A stretch of 28,753 nucleotides of DNA from positions 1 through 28,753 of the IMG/VR virus record IMGVR_UViG_3300044954_000123; one strand, 5' to 3'. The notes below the pieces were generated by a model that did not search any database, had not been told where the DNA came from, and was given only the letters and a program-made list of their open reading frames with translations. The translations under genes were made by a program, and so were the position numbers. The DNA comes from a virus. Of this stretch, positions 13,741 to 21,002 are shown in pieces. Position 1 is the stretch's first letter. Each line of letters opens with the position of its first letter.

Positions 13741-14526
13741 ATGGCGACCGCCGCTGCCTCGATTCTCGCACCGGTCATCGAACCCGTGATGCTCTCGGGG
13801 ACGAGCTTCACGATTCGCGTGACTCGCGTCCCGACAGCACTCATCAACGCCTCGACCGGCGGCTACGTCGTCTACCGCTCGACCGACGAGTCCGCGTGGG
13901 CGAAGGTCGAGAACACCGACTTCATCGCCTGCTCTCCCACGCTGGCGCAGCCGGCGAGCACCTCACCGCTCCCCACGGTCACTCTGACGAGCCAACCGAC
14001 ATCTGGCACGGTCTACTACCGCGCGCGGGCCGATGACGTCCTGGGCGCCCCCACGCAGCGCTCGCCGTGGTCGAACGTGATCGTCGTCTACGATCGAGCA
14101 GGAACGCGCGTCGCAGTGCCAGCGTGGCCGGTCGACGTCGTGCCGAACACTGGCGCGCTCGCCGGTGTCATCCGTCAGTTCGAGGACAGCGACTCGTCGG
14201 CTGGAGTCACTTGGCACGACGCGCGAACGGTCATGGTTCGCTTCGCCGAACAGCTCTACGACGAACTGCGGCAGTCCATGAAGCAAGGTCAGGCGCTCGC
14301 CGTCTTCGAGGCGCCTCCCCCGGCGTTGCGGCACTGGTTCGAGTACACGGTCGCGGCCGAGCTCGTCCATCGCTCGTCGCTCCCGACGGAGAAGCTCGTC
14401 GAAGTCGCAGGGCGGCTGCAGGCAAACGCGGCGAAGTGGTGGGACGAACTGACCGACGACACCGGGAGCTTCCTACTGCCGGGCGCCGGCGCAGCGACCA
14501 TCGGTGCTGGGAGGGTCGTCCGATGA
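13741..14526 (+). CDS. connector-region protein with FN3-like N-terminal domain
   Basis: The 261-residue product starts at the ATG at 13741. Residues 8-118 look like a fibronectin type III-type beta sandwich: GGYVVYRSTDES, then TVYYRARADD and SPWSNVIVVYD, the usual Y-x-Y-R-V-R-A...SPWSN pattern. Residues 130-261 form a separate, mostly helical domain (DARTVMVRFAEQLYDELRQS, LRHWFEYTVAAELV, VAGRLQANAAKWWDELTDD). FN3-like domains are often exposed on phage virions and may bind cell-surface sugars. The helical half may be the docking part. It is placed where head-tail connector proteins are expected. Confidence 0.6.
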   Translation: MATAAASILAPVIEPVMLSGTSFTIRVTRVPTALINASTGGYVVYRSTDESAWAKVENTDFIACSPTLAQPASTSPLPTVTLTSQPTSGTVYYRARADDVLGAPTQRSPWSNVIVVYDRAGTRVAVPAWPVDVVPNTGALAGVIRQFEDSDSSAGVTWHDARTVMVRFAEQLYDELRQSMKQGQALAVFEAPPPALRHWFEYTVAAELVHRSSLPTEKLVEVAGRLQANAAKWWDELTDDTGSFLLPGAGAATIGAGRVVR

Positions 14527-15059
14527 CGATCGCGGTTCAGGCCGACATGACGCAAGGGGAACGTCTGGTCGAGGCCTTGACGACGCGGCTCCTCGCCACG
14601 CTCGCGAACCTGCGCACCGCATGGCACACGATCGGTGTCAAGGTGCAGGAGCACATCGCCGAGCGCTGGACAAGCGGCTACTCGAGCATGGCGCCGCTCG
14701 CCGACTCGACGCTCTACCGGAAGGCGAAGCGCTTAGGGTACTACCGTCAATCGCGTGGCACCGGTGCGTTCATGCGTCGCGGCCGGTACGGGTTCTGGTG
14801 GACCGGCAAGGCGATGGCGCGCGCGCTCGGCACGGACGCATTCGAGGCCACAAACCGGTCGCTTGTCATCGACTTTGGCCGCGACTCCGAGCCGCGCCGC
14901 AACCTCGAGCGGATGCACTTCGGTGGCAAAACGCGTCCAGCCCGACCGGTCTACGACATCGACCAGGTCGCCTCGATCGCGCAGGAGTGGATGGACAAGT
15001 TCGTGACGGCGACTCTCAACGTCAGCAACTTCGGCACCGTTTCGGTCCGTCGGTCATGA
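14523..15059 (+). CDS. virion morphogenesis / tail completion-like protein
   Basis: The ATG at 14523 overlaps the previous stop (ATGA). The 178-residue product has an N-terminal helix (GERLVEALTTRLLATLANLR), a motif-rich centre with YSSMAPLADSTLYRKAKRLG, a Tyr/Arg/Trp loop (MRRGRYGFWWTGKAMARAL) and a C-terminal strand-helix region. The SPLADSTLKRK-like phrase followed by a W-T-G-x-x-x-x-A segment recalls Mu gpG/HK97 gp10-like tail completion proteins, which are found just upstream of tail terminator genes, as here. The assignment is by pattern and position. Confidence 0.6.
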   Translation: MTIAVQADMTQGERLVEALTTRLLATLANLRTAWHTIGVKVQEHIAERWTSGYSSMAPLADSTLYRKAKRLGYYRQSRGTGAFMRRGRYGFWWTGKAMARALGTDAFEATNRSLVIDFGRDSEPRRNLERMHFGGKTRPARPVYDIDQVASIAQEWMDKFVTATLNVSNFGTVSVRRS

Positions 15060-15364
15060 AGGATGACCAATTGCAGCGGTCGACGCTCGACACGGTGTTT
15101 CGGATGGGTGTCCCGTCCGCGATTCTTGCCGTCATTCTCTGCGGAGGGTGGCGAGTCGTTGCCGCGTTCGGGCCAGACCTACATGACTTCATTCGCTCCG
15201 CGACGGTTCAGCTCCAAGTGATGTCCGACAACCTACCGCGGATGGAGGAGTCGCTGCACGCGATTGCGACCGAGCTGCCGTCGCTGCGGGATCGGCTGGA
15301 AAAGATCGAGACGAAAGTCGACCGCGCCATCGCTGGCTCAGGAGCTGCGAATGGCGATCGGTGA
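15056..15364 (+). CDS. small membrane protein with C-terminal coiled coil
   Basis: The ATG at 15056 overlaps the previous stop (ATGA). The 102-residue product has one membrane segment (about residues 18-40, containing VPSAILAVILCGGWRVVAAF) and a periplasm- or cytoplasm-facing heptad region (MEESLHAIATELPSLRDRLE, KIETKVDRAIAG). One N-terminal membrane helix plus coiled coil is the layout of i-spanins and of some holin-associated proteins. With the lipoprotein at 12036 it could form a lysis or exclusion pair, but no lysin is near. It overlaps the next gene by 14 bases. Confidence 0.6.
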   Translation: MKDDQLQRSTLDTVFRMGVPSAILAVILCGGWRVVAAFGPDLHDFIRSATVQLQVMSDNLPRMEESLHAIATELPSLRDRLEKIETKVDRAIAGSGAANGDR

Positions 15365-15878
15365 CGACAACCGCTTTTCCGCTGCTGACGAAGCGCTGTG
15401 GGCGTCAATCACAGCACTTGGGGTGCGCGCGACATCACTGCGCGACTGGCGCAAGGAGCAGAGCCCGAGCGGACAGTCAGAGGGGCGGAACTTCTCGTCC
15501 GGCGAGCTGCCGCGAGTCGAAGACATCAGCGCAAACGACTGCCCGGCACTGATCGTCACCGAGCGAGGAGCGCTGGCGCCTGATGACATCGGGCCTGACT
15601 TCGAGAATTTCGCCTACCCGAAGTCGGTCATCGGGCTGATCTGGAAAAGTCGCGACGAGGTCACCACCTCGAAGAAGGTGAAGCGGTTCGCTGAGTTGCT
15701 GCACGCCGTCCTGGTCGAGCAGCGTGCGAGTTGCTTCGGTTCGCTTGTCACCGTTACGCCGAACCCGATCCGGCGTTTTGAGATCGGCGCAGTCGAGTTT
15801 CCACAGTTCGAGGCAAACGACACCGTCGCCGCATTCGGCATGACGGTGGCCTTCATCCTCGACGTGCCAGTCAGCTGA
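15351..15878 (+). CDS. tail terminator-like protein
   Basis: The ATG at 15351 has AGGAG ten bases upstream and starts MAIGDDNRFSAADEALWASI; an earlier open stretch has no such signal. The 175-residue product has an N-terminal helix, a strand-rich middle (CPALIVTERGALAPDD, GLIWKSRDE) and late strands (CFGSLVTVTPNPIRRFEIGAVEF, FGMTVAFILDVPVS). Size, alpha/beta pattern and the position immediately before the tail tube gene fit tail terminator/gpU-like proteins. No catalytic motif is seen. Confidence 0.58.
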   Translation: MAIGDDNRFSAADEALWASITALGVRATSLRDWRKEQSPSGQSEGRNFSSGELPRVEDISANDCPALIVTERGALAPDDIGPDFENFAYPKSVIGLIWKSRDEVTTSKKVKRFAELLHAVLVEQRASCFGSLVTVTPNPIRRFEIGAVEFPQFEANDTVAAFGMTVAFILDVPVS

Positions 15879-15894
15879 AGGGGAGGTCTGCACC

Positions 15895-17145
15895 ATGCCG
15901 GAAATCATCGGCGGTGAACGCTGGGTCCAGTTCGACACCACGGTCGAAGCCGTGGCTGGCGTCAAGAACGGCACGCAGACGCTGAAGCCGTTCCGCGCGG
16001 TCGGCGGCGGCATCGGCCTCAACCCGCAGGTGCAGTTCATCGAGGTCGAGGAACACGCCGGATCGACGTCGCAGCCGGCGCCGGTCAAGTCGCACGTCGC
16101 ACCGGCCGGCACCATCCAGGTGATTGCGTCACCGTACGACGCTGCCGTCGACTTCGATCCCGGCGCCGGCACTGCGTCGATCTTCAAGCGCCTCATCTCG
16201 CTTGCCATGACCCGCACCAGCGGCGTGCTGTCGAGCCTGTCCTTCTACGACGCGCTGCCGAACCTCGCGACCGTGGAGTACCTCGGCGTCAAGCTGAACG
16301 GGTTCACTTTCAGCTTCGAGGCCAACGGCCAGCAGCTCGACTTCTCGATCGACCTGCTCGGCCTGAACGCTGGGCGTCTCAACACCGGGCTCACCACCGT
16401 CGGCACGCTGCCGACCTCGCGGCACTGGAGGGTCGCGCAGATGGTGATGCAGGCCGGCGCCGATCTCACCGTCGTGGCAAGCAACCGGAAGGTTCAAGCG
16501 TTCTCGGGCAGCTTCTCGAACAACCTCACCGCGGCTGGCAAGCAGGTCTGGTATCCGACCGGGCGCAACGACACGACTGCTCCCGGCGTGCAGGAGCTCC
16601 AGGAGGGCGAGGCGTCGCTCGAGGGAACCTTCGAGTTGACCATGACGGACTCGACATGGCTCGATCGGTTCCTCACCGGGACCACCGCCGCCTTCCGTCT
16701 GATGGCATTCCACCCTGACTCCTCAACGCTCACCAGCTCCGGCTCTTTCACGACCACGAGCAATCCGACCGTGATCATCGCGGAGGACTTCACGACCGAG
16801 GTCGAGGTCGGCGACATCGTCCTGCTGCAGGACGCGAGCGCTGCCAACCCGGACTCGTGGAAGACCGAGGTCTTGCGGGTCAAGACCGTGACCTCTGCCG
16901 GTGGTGCTGGCGTGAACTCGATCCAGCTCGAGACCGACGGAGCGAACGACGCTGAGTCGGTCGGTCGCAGCCAGTCGTTTTCGGCTGCCACCAAAATCTT
17001 CACGAAGGCATGCCAATTCCGCATCCCGTCGACGAGGATCACCGCGCACGCTCCGACGGGCGCCGTCCGCGAGAAGGTGCGCCAGACGCTCTCGTGGCGT
17101 GCAGAGCCGTTGAGCGGCACGCTGCTCGGCTTCATGTGCCGTTGA
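15895..17145 (+). CDS. major tail (tube) protein
   Basis: The 416-residue product starts at the ATG at 15895, after GGGGAGG. It is strand-rich, with Gly/Thr/Ser turns and hydrophobic strands typical of tail tube proteins (FTFSFEANGQQLDFSIDLLG, GEASLEGTFELTMTD). It is longer than a minimal tube protein of roughly 200-250 residues. Residues about 290-355 (TVIIAEDFTTEVEVGDIVLL) look like an inserted extra beta domain that could be displayed on the tail surface. It sits between the terminator-like gene and the tape measure gene, the canonical place. A tail appendage protein is the alternative. Confidence 0.72.
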   Translation: MPEIIGGERWVQFDTTVEAVAGVKNGTQTLKPFRAVGGGIGLNPQVQFIEVEEHAGSTSQPAPVKSHVAPAGTIQVIASPYDAAVDFDPGAGTASIFKRLISLAMTRTSGVLSSLSFYDALPNLATVEYLGVKLNGFTFSFEANGQQLDFSIDLLGLNAGRLNTGLTTVGTLPTSRHWRVAQMVMQAGADLTVVASNRKVQAFSGSFSNNLTAAGKQVWYPTGRNDTTAPGVQELQEGEASLEGTFELTMTDSTWLDRFLTGTTAAFRLMAFHPDSSTLTSSGSFTTTSNPTVIIAEDFTTEVEVGDIVLLQDASAANPDSWKTEVLRVKTVTSAGGAGVNSIQLETDGANDAESVGRSQSFSAATKIFTKACQFRIPSTRITAHAPTGAVREKVRQTLSWRAEPLSGTLLGFMCR

Positions 17146-17155
17146 GCGACCTGCC

Positions 17156-17560
17156 ATGCCGCAGGTTCGCCACTCGTCATCGCAGCTGATCGCGACCACG
17201 ACCCCGGCCGCGAACTTCACGACCAACCCGATCGAGTCCGGGTTGATCGACCACGCGATGCTCTACGTCGCGTTCACCGTGGGGTCGTTGACGAACTACG
17301 CGATCAAGCCGCAGTTCTCGATCGACGGCGCGACCTGGTTCAACGTCTACGACACGAACCTGACGCAGATCATCTACACCTGGACGGTCACCTTCAATGG
17401 AGCGTTCGCGCTCGGCAGCAACAACACGGCCGCCAGGATGCAGCCGCTTGCGATCTGCGTACCGCTGCTGCGATTCAACGGAACCCTTTCGGGCACGACC
17501 ACGAGTTCCAGCATCGCTGCCGACGCGACGTTCTTCACGCTCGGTGGAGGTCAGGAGTGA
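17156..17560 (+). CDS. small beta-rich structural protein, module 2a
   Basis: The 134-residue product starts at the ATG at 17156, ten bases after the tube gene. It shares FSIDGATWFNVYDTN (about residues 59-73) with the module 1b protein and the pattern GSLTNYAIKPQ-x-W-x-N-x-Y-D with the next gene. It is built of short strands and Thr/Ser-rich turns and ends with a Gly tail. Probably a decoration or tail-tube-associated beta sandwich. No signal peptide or enzyme motif is visible. Confidence 0.65.
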   Translation: MPQVRHSSSQLIATTTPAANFTTNPIESGLIDHAMLYVAFTVGSLTNYAIKPQFSIDGATWFNVYDTNLTQIIYTWTVTFNGAFALGSNNTAARMQPLAICVPLLRFNGTLSGTTTSSSIAADATFFTLGGGQE

Positions 17561-17563
17561 TCC

Positions 17564-17989
17564 GTGGGACAGTCAGGCAACACGACGGCGCTGATGTCCG
17601 CGGTGTCGCTCTCGTCGACCTCAATGGTGATCTCGTCGCCATACGACGTCGATGGTGCCGATTTCCTCGGCCTGCTGATCGACGTCTCGATCGGCTCGTT
17701 CACCAGCATCACAATCACTGCCGACGTCCTCACTCCGACAGGATTGTGGCGCAACCTGTACGACCCGGCGCTGGTGTTGTGGCGCATCGTCCTCAGTGCC
17801 ACCTTTTCTGGAGCTGTGCCGATCGGCGCTCAGTCCGCGGCGACGAACACGCGCGTGTCGCAGCTACCACTCTCAGCGGTCACCATGCGGTTCAGCGTCG
17901 TCCCATCCGGCAGCGCAGCGACCCCAGCCTCGATCACGCTGCGAGTGACGCCATTCCGACGTCCGGCCGGCGCCTACCAATCGAGATGA
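17564..17989 (+). CDS. small beta-rich structural protein, module 2b
   Basis: The start is a GTG at 17564 with AGGAG at 17553-17557. The 141-residue product has GSFTSITITADVLTPTGLWR followed by NLYD, matching the GS-x-T...W-x-N-x-YD pattern of its neighbour, so the two look like tandem paralogues that have diverged. It is strand/turn rich throughout (MRFSVVPSGSAATPASITLR). It lies between the tail tube and the tail assembly genes. Role inferred as virion decoration. Confidence 0.65.
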   Translation: MGQSGNTTALMSAVSLSSTSMVISSPYDVDGADFLGLLIDVSIGSFTSITITADVLTPTGLWRNLYDPALVLWRIVLSATFSGAVPIGAQSAATNTRVSQLPLSAVTMRFSVVPSGSAATPASITLRVTPFRRPAGAYQSR

Positions 17990-17990
17990 C

Positions 17991-18335
17991 ATGAAGTCCG
18001 CCGACCAGCTCATGCGCGAAGCCGCCACTCCGATCGAGCTTGATGCCGTCGAGACGGTGCCGCCGCCGCTGAGGATCAGGTCCGGCGACGACGTGCGCGA
18101 GTACCGACTGCGAAGGTCATCGACTGATGACCTCCTCGGAGCGCAGCGGCGATTTCATTCGCTCGCTCAGGACGGCTCCGACATGACGAGTGGAGCGCTC
18201 GCGCAGCTGCTGGCCGTCTATATGGAACCGGCAGACGCCCAACGACTCCTGCGCGAGCAGGGGCCTGCCACGGTCCATTTAGTCCTGCGGACGCTGGCCG
18301 AACGCACCGCACGCGAGATTTCGAAGGAGACCTGA
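17991..18335 (+). CDS. tail assembly chaperone-like protein
   Basis: The 114-residue product starts at the ATG at 17991, one base after the previous stop, and ends three bases before the tape measure gene. It has a short N-terminal strand region (REYRLRRSSTDDLLGAQRRF) and helices (GALAQLLAVYMEPADAQRLL, VHLVLRTLAERTAREIS). Size and the place immediately before the tape measure gene fit the gpG-type tail chaperone. There is no room for the usual frameshifted gpGT extension and no classic slippery heptamer at its end. Assignment rests mostly on position. Confidence 0.6.
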   Translation: MKSADQLMREAATPIELDAVETVPPPLRIRSGDDVREYRLRRSSTDDLLGAQRRFHSLAQDGSDMTSGALAQLLAVYMEPADAQRLLREQGPATVHLVLRTLAERTAREISKET

Positions 18336-18338
18336 GCC

Positions 18339-20327
18339 GTGGCGTCGGGGCAGTCCATCACGATCACGATCGAGGCCGACAACAAGGCGGCGCCGACGAT
18401 CCAGCAGGTGAAGGCCGACTTCACCGGGCTCGCGGAAGAAATCGCGACGGCGATGGATAAAGCCAACAAGAAGACCGAGGAAAGCGGCTCGAAGTTCGGC
18501 TCGATCCTCAAGGGCGTGTTCGGAGGCGTCCTGAGTGTCGTCAGCGGAGTTGCCGGCGCGATTGGCGGTGTGTTCTCCGGCGCCGTGAAGCTGGTCGGCT
18601 CGATCCTCGGCGGACTGATCGATGTGGCGAAGGCAGTCGTTGGCGGGATCATCGCCGCGTTCAAGTTCCTGCCGGACGCTCTTGGGCTCGTCTTCAACAA
18701 GGTGACCGCGCTGGCGGTTGGCGCCTTCGGCTTCGTCGCGTTCAAACTTGGAGAGGCGGCCGCGAAGTCCGAGGCGATGGGGAAGGCACTCGAGCGGCTC
18801 GCCAAGAAGGCTGGCACCAGCTCCAGTGCGCTCGTCGCTGCGATCAAGAGCGGGTCCGGCGAGACCATCACGAGGCTCGACGCGATGCGCGTCGCCAACG
18901 AGGCGCTGATTGCAGGCCTCGATGTAGGCCCGGCGAAGTTCGAACAACTCGCGGCAGTGGCTGATCTCTTGGCCGATGCCGTCGGCGGCAATACGGCAGA
19001 GGCCTTCGCTCAACTCGTGCAAGGTATCCGCGCCGGCAATGACGGACTGCTGGAAGCTGTCGGCATCCACATCGAGGCGAAGGCGTCCTACGAAGACTAC
19101 GCTTCCGCACTCGGAAAGTCGGCTGAGGAGCTCACCGAGGCAGAGAAATCACAGGCGCTGCTGAACGATGTGCTTCGAGAGAGCGAGCGCCTGCTGAATG
19201 ATGCCGGCGCCTCGGCCGACCTCCTTGGCGACACCTACGACCGGATCGGGGTGATCCTCAAGGACAGCTTCACCGATGCGGCAGACGCCGCGCGGCCGGC
19301 GTTGTTGTCGATCGCGAAAGCCATCGAACCGATTCTGGTCAGTGCGCAGGCTTGGATCGAGGTCAACCGCGAGCTGATCGCGTCGGAGGTCGGCACCTTC
19401 GCCGAGAAGATCGCCGACGCCATCTCGCGCTTCGCGAACCGGCTGCCCGACATCGTCAGCATGGTCGGAGGTGGGCTCTCCAAGGCTTTTGACCTCGCCG
19501 GTCGAGCAGGCTCCATTGCGTGGACCGCTATCACCGACGTGATCGGCGGGGCCATCCGCGAGTTCCATGTCTTCCGCGACGCCTTTATTGGGCTCCTCGA
19601 AGGGCGCGGCTTCTCGATTGAGGGCTCGGTGCTGCTGCAGACCTTCCGCGTCATCAAGACGCAGGCGAAGGTGCTGGCGATCGAAGCGGCGCAGGCATTC
19701 GCAGGCAGTTTCCAAAAGGCCGCCGTCGACACCGCCAACTCGATGATTGACCTGCGCAACGTGTTTGCAGAGATGCAGCTGCTGGCAACCGTCGTCGCCA
19801 ACAAGACCCGGGACGCGGGCGAATTTTTCACCAATCAGTTCAACCCTCGCAGAATAGAGGCGCGCCGCCAGGAGAACGCGGCGGCCGCGATCCGTGCGAC
19901 AGCGCTGCCACATCTCGACATCAAATCACTGCAAAGCGTGCTCGGTAGCGAACTGTCGTCGGCGCAGGCCGACGCCGAGGTGGAGCTGACCCGACTCGGC
20001 ACCGCACTCGACGACGTCAGCCGGCGCGGCTCGGCCGTGCGCGAGGCCGCTTCCGAGGCGGTTGGCGATCTGACGAGGTCAGTCACCGAGTTCTTCGAGA
20101 CCGACGCCGAGCGTGCTGCACGTGAACTCGAGGTGACAGAGTCTGCCAACGCAGCCGCGAGCGCCACGCTGCAGTCCTCCGTGAGCCTGTCGCGAGCGGT
20201 GGTCGACGAGCAGCTCCGGCGGCGCCGCGAGATGGAAAAGATCCACGCCGAGTTCGAGGAGCTGCGGCGGCAGCTGTTCGGCGGCACGTCGGCTGGCGGT
20301 GTGCAGACCGTCTCGGCGGGGGGCTAA
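18339..20327 (+). CDS. tail tape measure protein
   Basis: The 662-residue product starts at a GTG at 18339. An N-terminal TITIEADNKAA strand and a charged helix lead into a hydrophobic, Gly/Val-rich region (about residues 55-145, for example GGVLSVVSGVAGAIGGVFSG), as in tape measures that insert in the membrane. Central helices follow (FAQLVQGIRAGNDGLLEAVG resembles the region found in many TMPs), then a long coiled coil to the end. TMPs set tail length at about 0.15 nm per residue, so 662 residues suggest roughly a 100-nm tail. No lysozyme or peptidase domain is visible. The longest gene but one of the tail block, in the right position. Confidence 0.9.
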   Translation: MASGQSITITIEADNKAAPTIQQVKADFTGLAEEIATAMDKANKKTEESGSKFGSILKGVFGGVLSVVSGVAGAIGGVFSGAVKLVGSILGGLIDVAKAVVGGIIAAFKFLPDALGLVFNKVTALAVGAFGFVAFKLGEAAAKSEAMGKALERLAKKAGTSSSALVAAIKSGSGETITRLDAMRVANEALIAGLDVGPAKFEQLAAVADLLADAVGGNTAEAFAQLVQGIRAGNDGLLEAVGIHIEAKASYEDYASALGKSAEELTEAEKSQALLNDVLRESERLLNDAGASADLLGDTYDRIGVILKDSFTDAADAARPALLSIAKAIEPILVSAQAWIEVNRELIASEVGTFAEKIADAISRFANRLPDIVSMVGGGLSKAFDLAGRAGSIAWTAITDVIGGAIREFHVFRDAFIGLLEGRGFSIEGSVLLQTFRVIKTQAKVLAIEAAQAFAGSFQKAAVDTANSMIDLRNVFAEMQLLATVVANKTRDAGEFFTNQFNPRRIEARRQENAAAAIRATALPHLDIKSLQSVLGSELSSAQADAEVELTRLGTALDDVSRRGSAVREAASEAVGDLTRSVTEFFETDAERAARELEVTESANAAASATLQSSVSLSRAVVDEQLRRRREMEKIHAEFEELRRQLFGGTSAGGVQTVSAGG

Positions 20328-20330
20328 CCG

Positions 20331-20996
20331 GTGTCCTTCACCCGCCCACGCTTCGCGCTCGGCGCCGCCAATGCGCTCACCATGCCGATGGCGACCGTGG
20401 CTGGGCTGTCGCTTGCGGAAGTGACCATCTCGACCGACCGGCAAGTTTCGTCCACGCCGCTCCTGCATCAGGAGGTGACGGCGCTCAATGATGCAACGCC
20501 GGCAGTTCAGACTCGCATCGAGATGCGGCTCGGCCTGTCGACCGCGAGCCAACCGGCCGCACTCACCGCACTCCAACTCCTGCGCAGCACGATCGGCACC
20601 AGCAAGAAGCACCTCTGGCTGATCGACGACGACCAGGTCAATGTGTTGTACACTCTCAACAACGAGGCTGCCGGAGCTGGTGTCGTCGTCGAGTACGGCA
20701 CCCCTCCGAAGGCGTGGTTCGCGCTCGGCGACTACATGCTGGTTACCGCGAGTGGCGGCGGCAGCGTCAACGAGGTCGTCGTCGTGACGTCGAAGAATGA
20801 CGGCACCCCCAGCTTCACCGCCACGCTGTCGACGCTGCACGACGCAGGAGCGAGCGCCTACCGAGTCGGGATCGTCTACCCGAACTCCGTGCTGACCGGC
20901 ATCCGTCCGAGCGCTCTGCCACTAGGAAAAGGGTCCGTCGTGCTGTCGTGGCTCTCAGGCTCTGTTCCGCTCCACGGCACTAACCTCCCGAGCTGA
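20331..20996 (+). CDS. distal tail-like protein
   Basis: The 221-residue product starts at a GTG at 20331, three bases after the tape measure stop. It is beta-rich with a central helix (PAALTALQLLRSTIGTSKKH) and strands WLIDDDQVNVLYTL, GVVVEYG and VNEVVVVTSKN. It lies between the tape measure and the hub-like gene, where Dit proteins sit in siphoviruses. I see no diagnostic motif, so this is a positional call supported by fold composition. Confidence 0.5.
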   Translation: MSFTRPRFALGAANALTMPMATVAGLSLAEVTISTDRQVSSTPLLHQEVTALNDATPAVQTRIEMRLGLSTASQPAALTALQLLRSTIGTSKKHLWLIDDDQVNVLYTLNNEAAGAGVVVEYGTPPKAWFALGDYMLVTASGGGSVNEVVVVTSKNDGTPSFTATLSTLHDAGASAYRVGIVYPNSVLTGIRPSALPLGKGSVVLSWLSGSVPLHGTNLPS

Positions 20997-21002
20997 CTAG
21001 CG

